Shown here: positions 33,927-43,079 of the stretch, piece after piece | Position numbering within the stretch: position 1 is the stretch's first letter | How the letters are laid out: every line of letters starts with the position of its first letter | Assembly: GCF_900101525.1 (NCBI RefSeq) | Contig: NZ_FMZD01000003.1 | Location: 117,650 to 181,649 of the forward strand | DNA length: 64,000 bases | Source of the DNA: Marinilactibacillus psychrotolerans | GTDB taxonomy: Bacteria; Bacillota; Bacilli; Lactobacillales; Carnobacteriaceae_A | Direction of reading: 5' to 3' | Notes under the pieces: generated by a model | What the model saw: the letters and a program-made list of their open reading frames with translations, nothing else | What the model was told of the DNA's origin: nothing | Database searches by the model: none | Made by a program: the position numbers and the translations under genes

Positions 33927-35643
33927 TGATGATATCCCCTTCGTTAATCGTAGCCACTTTGTTTCTTCCATTTTGCTTAGAACCAACATACATTGCTCGA
34001 TCTGCTAACATCATCAATTCTTTTATACTCGAACATTGATCAGGATAAGTCGCTACACCAATACTTGCAGTTATATTAACCGTTACAAGTTCACGATCAT
34101 CTAAATAATTGTGAGTATTAAATGCCGTCTTCTCAATCTTTTCACGTATACTTTCAGCTAATTCAATAATTTCATCCGGTGTTTTATTTGGAACAAAAAA
34201 AATAAATTCTTCCCCACCATATCGAGCTAGTTTTTCTTGCTCATAGACAAATGTACTTAACAAAATAGAAATTTGTTTTAGAAGTTCATTTCCAGCCTGA
34301 TGACCAAAAGAATCGTTCACGTCTTTAAAATAGTCTAAATCGATAATAATAATTGAAATTCTATTATCAGGTCTAGTTTGGTTGTATTTATTGATATTCT
34401 GTTCAAAAGCTCTTAAATTTGAAAGACCTGTAAGATGATCCGTTCTGCTATTAATTTTTAATTCTTCAAAATTATAAGCATTCGCTAAAGCGTTATTCAA
34501 GAAATTATGCAGAACCGGCATTACAAACAGCATATTTTTACTAAATGCTTTTCTTTTTGGGTCTGTTATACCGATAAATCCTTTTACACTGTCCGCTCGT
34601 TTAATAGGAAAAATCAACATACTTTCAGCTGGATAGTCAATTACAGAATGGATAATTTCAGGCCACTCTTCAGAACTTTTGTAAACTATCATATCACTTT
34701 CAAACCAGTATTCTTCCAGTATTACATGAGAAGAAATTGGGTCAAGAGACTCTTTAGATTCTACAATATGACCGTTATGATAAACCATGGATTTTTCAAT
34801 TTTTTGGTCTTCTCTAATTATGCAGTAATAAATTGTGTCTGCCGGGAAAATATTATTCCATGAACTTAAATACAATTCTATAATTTTTTTTACATTTTGT
34901 TGTTCGTTTAACTTAATAGCAAGACCGTTAACTTTGTACAAATAACGGTTCTGAGAGTCACTTGAAAAATATAATTTAAAAATGATGGAAATACCAATTA
35001 GTGGAAAAGCTGCTATAATAATGCCAAAGGTCGAATATATATTTCGTAGGTGAAGAATCATCAGCGCAATAGGTATTGCATAAAAAACTGAAAAAAGAGA
35101 AAATATGTATTCAAAATTTATAATTTTTCCATAGACTTTCTTCTGCCATTCAGTTGCTAACACATATAAAAATAATCGATTAAGAGTTATAGAAGCAACT
35201 AGGTAGACCGTTAATGATAAAATATTATAGGGATAATTCAAAGGATTTAGTAAAATAGGATTTACTAGATAATAGATTTCTGCAGATAAAATTGAAATGA
35301 TTTGAAACAAAAGAATATTCATAGGAAATCTATAACTTTCTTCGCGCGTTATCCTCATCTGCTTCATGACTATGGTAGTAGCTATCGTTGTCACAACCAT
35401 TTCGGCAAAAAGACCATATGCTAAAAAGACAGATATACTTACACTTGCAATTAAAAAAAGTGTAGCACCTCTAACTTCAATGGGAAAAAGAGCCACGAGT
35501 GCACCAAGAAATATAAATACATAAAATGAAGGCTCGGAGAAAAGGCCTGCCGATGCTGTTAAATAAAAAACAACAAAAAACAACAAAGGGATCATTATTA
35601 AACCTACCAACCATGTTATGAATTGTCTTTTCTTTGATAGCAT
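33886..35643 (-). CDS. Membrane diguanylate cyclase (GGDEF) with GAF-like domain
   Basis: 585 residues. About seven or eight membrane helices (residues 5–230) are followed by a GAF-like sensor region (about 245–395) and a GGDEF domain with an intact G-G-E-E-F signature near residue 472, D-L-D-Y-F-K and the N-D-x-x-G-H motif. It should make c-di-GMP from GTP. The inhibitory RxxD site before the signature is replaced by Y-E-Q-E, so no product feedback is expected there. Start ATG after AGAGGTG; a GTG three codons upstream abuts the site. It lies downstream of a terminator, so it has its own promoter. Confidence 0.9.
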   Translation of the reverse strand: MLSKKRQFITWLVGLIMIPLLFFVVFYLTASAGLFSEPSFYVFIFLGALVALFPIEVRGATLFLIASVSISVFLAYGLFAEMVVTTIATTIVMKQMRITREESYRFPMNILLFQIISILSAEIYYLVNPILLNPLNYPYNILSLTVYLVASITLNRLFLYVLATEWQKKVYGKIINFEYIFSLFSVFYAIPIALMILHLRNIYSTFGIIIAAFPLIGISIIFKLYFSSDSQNRYLYKVNGLAIKLNEQQNVKKIIELYLSSWNNIFPADTIYYCIIREDQKIEKSMVYHNGHIVESKESLDPISSHVILEEYWFESDMIVYKSSEEWPEIIHSVIDYPAESMLIFPIKRADSVKGFIGITDPKRKAFSKNMLFVMPVLHNFLNNALANAYNFEELKINSRTDHLTGLSNLRAFEQNINKYNQTRPDNRISIIIIDLDYFKDVNDSFGHQAGNELLKQISILLSTFVYEQEKLARYGGEEFIFFVPNKTPDEIIELAESIREKIEKTAFNTHNYLDDRELVTVNITASIGVATYPDQCSSIKELMMLADRAMYVGSKQNGRNKVATINEGDIINERQAILEPDKTY

Positions 35644-35739
35644 CGCATTCACCTCTTCGGTTCAATATGAATTTATTAGCATGACAGTCTCCTAAGTCAG
35701 TCTATCTTTATTAAATATTTATGTCAATATCCTAAATTA

Positions 35740-35767
35740 AATAAAAAAAGCCTATTTTAGGTAGGCT
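35740..35767 (-). terminator. Terminator-like hairpin before the diguanylate cyclase gene
   Basis: Stem AGCCTA/TAGGCT (35749–35754 with 35762–35767) is followed by seven T on the minus strand. Confidence 0.65.
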
Positions 35768-35914
35768 AAATTCGTATAATATAACAACTTATATATTTGA
35801 TATCATTTTGTATACTTTTCGCCTTTTTAAGTTAATCTAATGTTAATATAACTTCATTTTAATAAATGACATAATTGTGAATTTTTTATTTAATATGGTC
35901 ACAATGTCAATATT

Positions 35915-35988
35915 AAAACATCCTTTAAAATCTATTCAAGATAAATTACTATTTCAGCTTCCTGACTAGTTTTTTAAAGGATGTTTTT
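35915..35988 (-). terminator. Long inverted repeat at the end of the EAL gene
   Basis: A perfect 16-bp inverted repeat (35915–35930 with 35972–35987) with a 41-base loop begins at the stop codon. The T run is short, so termination may be partial. Confidence 0.55.
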
Positions 35989-37791
35989 TTAAGTTATTTT
36001 TTTTGGAAGATCTTCTGGTAATAGTGGTTTACTGAATAAGTAACCTTGGCCATATGAACATTCATTTACTTTTAAGAATTCTGCTTGATCTTCTGTTTCT
36101 ATTCCTTCAGCAACGATATGAAAATTTAGACTTTTCCCCATTTGGATTATAGTTTTTACTAGAGACGCAGTATTCTCTTTTGTTAATATCCCATCAATAA
36201 AAGATTTGTCTATTTTAACAATGTCAATAAATATATTATTTAATACACTAAGTGAAGAATATCCAGTTCCAAAATCGTCAATTGCGATCTTTACACCCAA
36301 ATCATGTAATTCTTTAATTATCCGATTGGAATGGTCAATATTTTGCATTACACTTTCCGTAACTTCAATAATTAAATATTTAGGATCAAGATCATGATGA
36401 AGCAATGTCTGTTTTATTCGTTCAATAAAAAATGGATCTTCATATTGCAGAACAGAAACATTTACTGCAATATCTAAGCAAATACCATTCTTATGCCAAA
36501 TTTTGTTTTGACGAATTGCTTCAAACATAACCCAGTACCCTATATCTTGAATGATTCTAGATTCTTCAGCGATTGGAATAAATTCGGTAGGAGATACTTC
36601 TCCGAGCAATGGATGTTTCCATCTGATTAGTGCTTCAGTACCGTAAATAACTCCCGTACTTAGATCTACTTTCGGTTGATAAAGTAAATATAATTCATTT
36701 CTACTGAGTGCTTCTTTTAATCCAAATTCTATTCTTCTTTTTCTTTCAATTAAAGCAGCGTCGTCAGTCATGAATACATGATAATTACTTTTCCCACTAT
36801 CTTTAACTTTATACATTGCGATCTCAGCTTGTTGATACAATGCCTCAATATCTTGTGCTGTTTCAGGATAGCGACTTATCCCCATACTAATTGTAAGGTA
36901 AAATAATTGGTCATTAATTTTAATAGGTTTTTTAAAAACATTTAAAAGTTTTTCAGCGATCAATTTAGTTTTCTTTTCATTTGAACTTTCAAGTAAGATC
37001 ATAAATTCGTCTTCGCTTTCCCTAGCAATGAACGCATCGTTTCCTAAGGTATCTTGAAGTTTAGATGCAACTTTTACTAATACCTGATCTCCTAAATTTC
37101 GACCATGTAGTTCGTTAATTATCTTAAAGCGATCAATATCTAAAATGATAATAGACATTTCAATATCGTCTGATTTTTCTTTTTTTTGTTTAGTAAAATA
37201 ATCATAAAATTTCTTTCTGTTAGGTAATTTGGTTAATTGATCATAATGATTACTTTTTCTTAGTTTCTCTTCTTTAAGTTTACGAGCAGTAATATCGATA
37301 GATGTTCCCACATATTTTAAAACTTGTCCATAATCATCAGAAACAACATTCACAAATGTTTCTAGCCAAATAATTCTACATTTTCCGTCATAAACGCGAA
37401 CTTCAAAGGGTTGTCCACTTCTGTTATCAAGTTCATCAATAAATTTCAAAAAATCAGGTAAGTCATCTGGATATACACTGCTCTTCCATGAATCTATCAA
37501 ATTAGGATAATCAAATTCATCAATATTTAAAATCTTACAAACAGCTTTAGAAGCTTTTTGATTTTTCTTGTTCTTATCAATTTCCCATAGAAATGATCTA
37601 TCATTATTAAAAACTGATTCAAGATCTTTCTTTTCTTTTTTGATAGTTGAGATTTCAGACTTATTTTCATTTAACTTACGATTAAAATACATCAACATGC
37701 CTATAAACCCTACTCCTAAAAAAATGAGCCAACTATAATAGACAATTCCACTTATATGTGCTACTACGAATTTTATGGAAAATATAGACAA
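35989..37791 (-). CDS. PAS–GGDEF–EAL protein, predicted c-di-GMP phosphodiesterase
   Basis: 600 residues: one N-terminal membrane helix (about 15–35), a coiled coil, a PAS domain (about 60–170) with the D-I-T-A-R-K linker, a GGDEF domain and an EAL domain. The cyclase signature reads S-E-D-E-F near residue 257, so synthesis is unlikely. The EAL domain is complete: E-A-L-I-R-W, N-V-S, E-V-T-E-S, D-D-F-G-T-G-Y-S-S-L, K-I-D and A-E-G-I-E-T. It should degrade c-di-GMP, with the GGDEF part possibly sensing GTP. TTG start with AAAGGAG. 83 bp after the chemoreceptor gene, probably the same transcript. Confidence 0.92.
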   Translation of the reverse strand: MSIFSIKFVVAHISGIVYYSWLIFLGVGFIGMLMYFNRKLNENKSEISTIKKEKKDLESVFNNDRSFLWEIDKNKKNQKASKAVCKILNIDEFDYPNLIDSWKSSVYPDDLPDFLKFIDELDNRSGQPFEVRVYDGKCRIIWLETFVNVVSDDYGQVLKYVGTSIDITARKLKEEKLRKSNHYDQLTKLPNRKKFYDYFTKQKKEKSDDIEMSIIILDIDRFKIINELHGRNLGDQVLVKVASKLQDTLGNDAFIARESEDEFMILLESSNEKKTKLIAEKLLNVFKKPIKINDQLFYLTISMGISRYPETAQDIEALYQQAEIAMYKVKDSGKSNYHVFMTDDAALIERKRRIEFGLKEALSRNELYLLYQPKVDLSTGVIYGTEALIRWKHPLLGEVSPTEFIPIAEESRIIQDIGYWVMFEAIRQNKIWHKNGICLDIAVNVSVLQYEDPFFIERIKQTLLHHDLDPKYLIIEVTESVMQNIDHSNRIIKELHDLGVKIAIDDFGTGYSSLSVLNNIFIDIVKIDKSFIDGILTKENTASLVKTIIQMGKSLNFHIVAEGIETEDQAEFLKVNECSYGQGYLFSKPLLPEDLPKKIT

Positions 37792-37874
37792 TGTGCTTCA
37801 AACTCCTTTTGAACTTTCTTCTATTTAGAAAGTCTATTTACTTATATCGATATTAACTATAAAAATAGAGGTAC

Positions 37875-39407
37875 TTAGTCTTTAGCGATTTTATTCAAGC
37901 TCTCTTTATAATTACTGAATAATATAACTTTTTCGAGTATTTTAACCTGCTTATTGATTGATTTGACCTCATTAAACATATTTTCAATCTCTTCATTTGT
38001 TGTAGATATAGTAGCTGAGAGCTCTTCAATTGTGGAAGCATTTTCTTCTGAAGAGACAGATAAATTATTCATAATATCAATCATATCATCTGTTTTATTT
38101 TTCATTTTCATCTCTGTTTGAGAAACTTGATCAATGACATTTTCTAAAGTATTGAATGCTTTAGATAAGAAATCGAATTGTTCATTTGTATCTGCCAAGT
38201 TCTTTTGCTGTTCAGCAGTAATATTTTGAACGTTAGAAACGGCGCTTACTGCACCTTTTGTTTGATTCATTAAATTTAAGATAACTTCAGCAATTTCTTC
38301 ATTGAAGGATCTTGATTGTTCAGCAAGTTTTCTAATTTCTTCTGCAACAACTGCAAAACCTTTACCGTCTTCGCCTGCCCTTGCTGCCTCAATGGAAGCG
38401 TTCAACGCCAACAAGTCGGTCTGTTCAGAAATACTGGCGATCTGGGTACTGGCATTCTCAATTTTATCAACGGAGTCGGAAGTCAACTTAATCATTTTCT
38501 CAATTTCAGTGATCGATTGTATACTATCTTGTGTACTTTTTGTTAATGAATTTAAATTATTCAAACTAGATTCTTTCAATTCACTGGCATGAATGGTTTC
38601 TTTAGTTAAACTAAAAATATGATTTGCATGATCACTGAGCAGATTCCCTAATTTAGTAAGGTTTTCGGCACCACTTTCCGTATTTTCAGCTTGAGCAGTA
38701 GTTGAAGTAGCGATATCGTCGATTGCATTGACCGTTTCCTGAGAAGCATTGACAATCGATTGATTTGTCTCATGCAAAACCGCTGTACCTTCTTGAAGAT
38801 TTTGCACTGTTTTTTTTGAGGCTGATACAATTTTTTCTAACTCATTAGATTGAGCCATTAAGGAGATATTAAAATTCGTAATAACTTTTTTACCATGCCA
38901 TACTAATGTATATGCTAAAGCTGCAAATATTAAATAAACAAATAACATTGAACCTAATTCAAATAAATCATGCCCAACAGTCCATCTTAATCCCATCATA
39001 ATGATTAGTTCAATAAAACCGATAATGGCTGCGCTCAAATAAAATGTTTTATCCATATATATTGTATATACGACTAGTAATATTACTAGAGTAAACCAAC
39101 CGGCTATAAAAGATAAAGTCAGGTATAAAAGAATGGGCAATACATGGAGTAATCCCATAATAAAGAAAGGATATTGCGCCGATTGTTTGAGAAATTTGTG
39201 CATTATGAATGTTGCTACAAGAATGATTGAACTTACTAATATGTAATACATGAAATTACTCTGTTCAAAAAATGATACTCTTTGATAAAAATAAATGAAT
39301 GGATAGGTTACTAAGATCATTCCTATGAAAAAGTATGTAATGATATCGGTAACATTCGCATTAAACATCTGTTTAATGGATAACTCTTTTGATTTTGACT
39401 GTGACAT
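37875..39407 (-). CDS. Methyl-accepting chemotaxis protein with a six-helix membrane domain
   Basis: 510 residues. The N-terminal 175 hold about six membrane helices with only short loops and no extracellular ligand domain. No HAMP domain is evident. The cytoplasmic part is a long coiled coil with the conserved hairpin tip [17 protein letters not shown] near residue 335 and [12 protein letters not shown]. Such receptors are thought to sense membrane or energy state or membrane-borne signals. A sigma-28-like promoter lies upstream. No cheA, cheW or cheY is in the window. Confidence 0.92.
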   Translation of the reverse strand: MSQSKSKELSIKQMFNANVTDIITYFFIGMILVTYPFIYFYQRVSFFEQSNFMYYILVSSIILVATFIMHKFLKQSAQYPFFIMGLLHVLPILLYLTLSFIAGWFTLVILLVVYTIYMDKTFYLSAAIIGFIELIIMMGLRWTVGHDLFELGSMLFVYLIFAALAYTLVWHGKKVITNFNISLMAQSNELEKIVSASKKTVQNLQEGTAVLHETNQSIVNASQETVNAIDDIATSTTAQAENTESGAENLTKLGNLLSDHANHIFSLTKETIHASELKESSLNNLNSLTKSTQDSIQSITEIEKMIKLTSDSVDKIENASTQIASISEQTDLLALNASIEAARAGEDGKGFAVVAEEIRKLAEQSRSFNEEIAEVILNLMNQTKGAVSAVSNVQNITAEQQKNLADTNEQFDFLSKAFNTLENVIDQVSQTEMKMKNKTDDMIDIMNNLSVSSEENASTIEELSATISTTNEEIENMFNEVKSINKQVKILEKVILFSNYKESLNKIAKD

Positions 39408-39440
39408 TAACTATTCCTCCTATATTTCTACTACAACTTA

Positions 39441-39467
39441 TACTATCGGTTTATATATAAGTTAATT
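39441..39467 (-). promoter_or_regulatory. Candidate sigma-28 (FliA) promoter of the chemoreceptor gene
   Basis: On the minus strand ACCGATAG (39441–39448), close to the GCCGATAA -10 consensus, is preceded 15 bp upstream by TTAA in place of TAAA. It lies about 35 bp before the start codon. Confidence 0.45.
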
Positions 39468-39917
39468 AATAGGAAAAAGAAATAATCATAGACTATTTTA
39501 ATTTGATTTTCGTAGATTTTTTTAAGCCAGTATATATTTTGGTGAAATCATCTACAAATCAACAAAAGTAAAAAATAATTTATTATCAGCGTTCATACCA
39601 TTTTGAAATTGTAGGTGCTGTTAAGAATTTTATTTACCTATTTTAGTTTTGAGGGGCTCGTTAGGATAAAAATTTATCTATGAGCCAAAGCAGATGAGTA
39701 TAAGAATTAATAATGGCTTACTATATTCCGTCTCGATAATGAACAATAATACGAATCAATTTTATAACTGTCATTATACTTACCAAATCATTTAAAAAAC
39801 ACCTAATATATATTTTTTTAGCTGATCGTAAGGTAATAAGTAAGATTGATTTTATGAAAAGAGGACTTTATTGATTCATAAATCAGAAAGTAGTTTAAGT
39901 TGTGTAATTGTATGAAT

Positions 39918-39948
39918 AAAATAAAAAAGAGTGAAAGAATTCACTCTT
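39918..39948 (-). terminator. Terminator of the main flagellar operon
   Basis: A 9-bp stem (39927–39935 with 39940–39948) and loop of four are followed by T6ATTTTATT on the minus strand. Confidence 0.85.
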
Positions 39949-40037
39949 AAAAAAGTCTGAAATTTCGGAAGTTATAATACATTAATTATAATGAGTTAAT
40001 ATAGAATTTTGTACTAGACCCTATTTATAAAATCAAA

Positions 40038-40754
40038 CTAAATAATATACTGTTCGCCCATTCTGCTGCTCAAAATCATCATGGTGTGATTAATACTCCG
40101 ATCTTTAGTTAAATATCCTTTTTCAAGCTCAATTACTCTTGAAGGCATTTTATCAACTAATGACTGATCGTGTGTCGCCATAATAACTGTGGTTCCAGAT
40201 TTGTTAATTTTATGAAGAACTTTTAAAATTGAATAAGCATTCTGAGGATCCAGGTTCCCAGTTGGTTCATCAGCAAAAAGAACTATAGGGTCGTGTACAA
40301 TCGCTCGTGCAATTGCAATTCTCTGTTGTTCACCACCAGAACAATTTGAAGGATATTCAAAGATTTTATGTTTTAGTCCAACTTTTTCAAGAGCTTCGAT
40401 TACCTTATCGTTAATTTTTTCTTTTGGATAGCCTGTGACTTCCAATACATAAGCAATATTATCAAAAACAGTTTTATAGGAAAGCAATTGATAGTCTTGA
40501 AAGACTACGCCTATTTCACGACGAAGCTTATGGATTTTTCTATTATTCATTTTATGAACATGGTGATCCGCTAATCTAACTTGACCTCTATTAACCTTTT
40601 CTTGCCCATACAAAACTTTTAATAAAGTACTTTTTCCTGAACCACTTTTTCCTTTTAAATAGACGAATTCTCCTGTTTCAATCATTAAAGTCACTTGTTG
40701 TAAAGCAGAAGTTCCGTCTCTATAAGTTTTTGTCACATTATTCAAGGAAATCAT
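40038..40754 (-). CDS. FtsE-like ABC transporter ATPase at the end of the flagellar operon
   Basis: 238 residues, one ABC ATPase domain. Walker A is G-K-S-G-S-G-K-S-T (35–43), the Q-loop V-F-Q-D-Y-Q-L-L, the signature C-S-G-G-E-Q-Q-R (138–145) and Walker B V-L-F-A-D-E-P (158–164), with the switch H in A-T-H-D. The Q-D-Y/F-x-L-L and P-T-G-N-L-D features are those of FtsE. No FtsX-like permease is beside it. It follows flhP by 32 bp with no terminator between, so it is in the flagellar transcript. The C-terminal 20 residues diverge from FtsE. Confidence 0.8.
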   Translation of the reverse strand: MISLNNVTKTYRDGTSALQQVTLMIETGEFVYLKGKSGSGKSTLLKVLYGQEKVNRGQVRLADHHVHKMNNRKIHKLRREIGVVFQDYQLLSYKTVFDNIAYVLEVTGYPKEKINDKVIEALEKVGLKHKIFEYPSNCSGGEQQRIAIARAIVHDPIVLFADEPTGNLDPQNAYSILKVLHKINKSGTTVIMATHDQSLVDKMPSRVIELEKGYLTKDRSINHTMMILSSRMGEQYII

Positions 40755-40786
40755 TTCATCACCATAACCTTTTTAGCTAAATCGAC

Positions 40787-41569
40787 TTAAGTGAATTGAT
40801 TGATAAGGGAATAGATTTCATCTGTGCTCCGGGTGACTTGTGCATTCAAAGAGTATGCTCGCTGCGCCATAATCATATCTGTAAAGGATTGCGCCAGATC
40901 AACATTTGAATTTTCATAAACACCCGTCAATAGAGTACCGAAGGCTCCCGGATTCTCAATAGAATTTATTAGCGTTCCCGCTTGTTCAGGGGGAATGGTA
41001 AAGTTATTATCGCCAATTGGAATTAACGCTTGAGGATTCTCAACATTGTAAAGTGGAATTACGCCCACATTTATTTGTCCTTCGCCAGTTTGGATAAATA
41101 TCTCTCCTGAGCTGCCTACTTGAACTTCGCCTTCTGGCCAAGCATCAGCAGGAATAGTAAGATTAGTCTCAACTACTTGCCCTCGACTGTTCACAATTTG
41201 TTTATTTTCATCTAATGTGAAATTTCCATCTCGAGTAAGCACTAGATCTCCAGCCTCATTTCGGACTCCAAAGAACCCTTCACCATTCACTGAAACAGAA
41301 AGATTTTCTTCTGACTGAACCAATGAACCCGCTGAAAAATCAGTTCCATTAGTAGAACTTAGAACTCCTCTATTTAGCCCTAGATTATTAGCATTACCTG
41401 ATAATAAAGCGTCTTGTTCATTAATATCATTTACAAGAAGTTCTCTAAAGCTAACGGTTTTCTGCTTGTATCCAGCTGTATCAGAATTCGAAATATTGTG
41501 GGCGATTGTATCAAGCTTATTCTGCTGAGCTTTTAATCCGCTTTTACTGATGCTATAAGGTATTCTCAT
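40787..41569 (-). CDS. flhP: Flagellar hook-basal body protein FlgG/FlhP
   Basis: 260 residues. Distal-rod family: N-terminal I-S-K-S-G-L-x-A-Q-Q-x-K-L-D-T-I-A-H-N-I-S-N-x-D-T-A-G-Y-K region, a central D-G-N-F-T-L-D domain, and the C-terminal helix E-N-S-N-V-D-L-A-Q-S-F-T-D-M-I. The N- and C-terminal parts form the coiled-coil core. ATG with GGAGG. It follows flhO by 11 bp, as the flhO–flhP pair of Bacillus; which is the proximal and which the distal rod protein is assigned by position. Confidence 0.9.
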   Translation of the reverse strand: MRIPYSISKSGLKAQQNKLDTIAHNISNSDTAGYKQKTVSFRELLVNDINEQDALLSGNANNLGLNRGVLSSTNGTDFSAGSLVQSEENLSVSVNGEGFFGVRNEAGDLVLTRDGNFTLDENKQIVNSRGQVVETNLTIPADAWPEGEVQVGSSGEIFIQTGEGQINVGVIPLYNVENPQALIPIGDNNFTIPPEQAGTLINSIENPGAFGTLLTGVYENSNVDLAQSFTDMIMAQRAYSLNAQVTRSTDEIYSLINQFT

Positions 41570-41580
41570 CTAATATCCTC

Positions 41581-42348
41581 CTAAACTTTCCCGACTTCTT
41601 GAGTTGCGCGACGCAATGTTTCATCAGTTGTTTTTAGCATACGCTGATTCGCTTCAAATTCTCGTGAAATCTGCATCATATTACTCATCACATCGGCCAT
41701 ATCCACGTTAGACTGTTCAACTTGTCCCTGGTTTACTGTAAAACCAGTACCCATAGGTATTCCACCTTCACCTTGAAACAGAGTATCTCCTGCGCTATTC
41801 AGTGCAGCTTGGTCTTCAAAACTTGTTATATATAAGAATTGTTCCGCCCCTTCACCTGATTGAACAAAACCGTTTTGATCTACAGTAAAAGAATTCGAAT
41901 CAACAGTAATTGGTTCTGTTCCTCCTCCTGGCTGTATACCAAGTACCGCATAGCCTTCCTGGGTAACAAGCTGATTTTGATCATTAACTGTAAAGTTACC
42001 ATTTCGAGTATAAAAAGTTTCTCCAGCTGCATTTTGCACAGTGAAAAAGCCATTTCCGCTTAAAGCAAGGTCAGTCTGATTGTTGGTTGTCTGGAATGCT
42101 CCTCCGCTTAAATCTCTATACGCTTCGTCTAATTGATTTCCAAAGGTAATCTCTCCAGTCTCTCTTCGAAGATTAAGTTCAGGACCTCTTGTGTAGTTAT
42201 GTACATCAACTCGTTCTGTAGCACTTGTGACAAGCTGTTGCGATTTATAACCAGGTGTGGTTACATTTGCAGTATTTGTAGCTAAGCTTTTTTGTTTTTC
42301 TGATAAAACGTTAAAACTTCTTGATAAAGTATCTAGACCTCTAATCAT
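41581..42348 (-). CDS. flhO: Flagellar hook-basal body protein FlgF/FlhO
   Basis: About 255 residues of the rod/hook family with M-I-R-G-L-D at the start, the T-A-N-V-T-T-P-G-Y-K motif, a central R-N-G-N-F-T-V domain and the C-terminal S-N-V-D-M-A-D-V-M-S-N-M-M helix. I use the internal ATG because an upstream GTG abuts GGAGA. The start overlaps the end of fliA by eight bases, implying translational coupling with the sigma factor. Confidence 0.9.
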   Translation of the reverse strand: MIRGLDTLSRSFNVLSEKQKSLATNTANVTTPGYKSQQLVTSATERVDVHNYTRGPELNLRRETGEITFGNQLDEAYRDLSGGAFQTTNNQTDLALSGNGFFTVQNAAGETFYTRNGNFTVNDQNQLVTQEGYAVLGIQPGGGTEPITVDSNSFTVDQNGFVQSGEGAEQFLYITSFEDQAALNSAGDTLFQGEGGIPMGTGFTVNQGQVEQSNVDMADVMSNMMQISREFEANQRMLKTTDETLRRATQEVGKV

Positions 42349-43057
42349 TAGCGTAATCACTCTCCAATATTTCTCTTAATTTCAATAATGTTTTCCCATG
42401 TATCTGAGAGACTCTCGGTACACTTATATCAAATATATAGGAAACTTCCTTCATACTCAATCGTTCAACGTAAATTAACTGCAAAATCTGCTGTTCCCGT
42501 TCACTTAATTTTGTCACAGCATTTGTTAAATAGATAGATTGTTCTTTTTTTAATAAAGTATCATCAATAGCCGCTTCGTTACGATCATCTATTGCATCCA
42601 TCATGGTAACTTCATTATCAGAATCAACATTAATCACTTCATCTAACGACACATAAGCGAGTTGATGAACTGTATCATGAATCCCTTCCAAATCTTTCTT
42701 AGTTAATTCCAATTTTTCGCATATTTCTTTTTCTGTAGGATTACGTTTAAACTGAATTTCTAGTTCTTCTTTCGCTTTATAATACAAATTCAATTTTGCC
42801 ATTCTAGATCTTGGGACTCTGGATGTCTTTCTTACTTCATCAATAATTGCACCTTTGATCCTTATATAAGCATAATTTTCGAAAGGGACTTTTTGCGTTT
42901 TATCGTAGCGTTTCAGAGCATCTATCAAGCCGATTACGCCAATATTGACCATATCTTCGTGATCATAGTCCCTGTTTTTGACATTTATGGAGTGAACGAC
43001 TTTATGCACTAACGGCATATATTGTAATATAGCTTCATTTCGATCTTCTACTTCCAA
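42341..43057 (-). CDS. fliA: Motility RNA polymerase sigma factor FliA (sigma-28/SigD)
   Basis: 238 residues with sigma-70 regions 2 (E-D-M-V-N-I-G-V-I-G-L, F-E-N-Y-A-Y-I-R-I-K-G-A-I-I-D-E-V-R), 3 and 4 (L-S-E-R-E-Q-Q-I-L-Q-L-I-Y). It lacks region 1.1 as expected for the group. It should drive late flagellar and chemotaxis genes such as flagellin and the chemoreceptor. TTG start after GGGAG. It lies inside the early operon downstream of flhA; flhF and flhG, which separate these in Bacillus, are absent. An anti-sigma FlgM is not in the window. Confidence 0.94.
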   Translation of the reverse strand: MEVEDRNEAILQYMPLVHKVVHSINVKNRDYDHEDMVNIGVIGLIDALKRYDKTQKVPFENYAYIRIKGAIIDEVRKTSRVPRSRMAKLNLYYKAKEELEIQFKRNPTEKEICEKLELTKKDLEGIHDTVHQLAYVSLDEVINVDSDNEVTMMDAIDDRNEAAIDDTLLKKEQSIYLTNAVTKLSEREQQILQLIYVERLSMKEVSYIFDISVPRVSQIHGKTLLKLREILESDYAND

Positions 43058-43079
43058 CTGATAAACTCCCTTTCTTTCA

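Larger units (their letters stand above)
35644..35988. other. Intergenic region between the c-di-GMP genes
   Basis: About 345 bp, very AT-rich, with two terminator-like hairpins on the minus strand (35740–35767 and 35915–35988). I found no c-di-GMP riboswitch consensus and no ORF with a ribosome site. Confidence 0.5.
39408..40037. other. Long intergenic region between the flagellar operon and the chemoreceptor gene
   Basis: About 630 bp with no supported ORF. It holds the flagellar operon terminator (39918–39948), an unexplained hairpin at 39655–39686 (GGCTC with GAGCC around an ATAAA/TTTAT inner stem, no T run) and the chemoreceptor promoter. Confidence 0.5.

Noticed and set aside
35644..35988. 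c-di-GMP riboswitch between the c-di-GMP genes
   Set aside because: No GEMM core is seen; only hairpins without the conserved loops.
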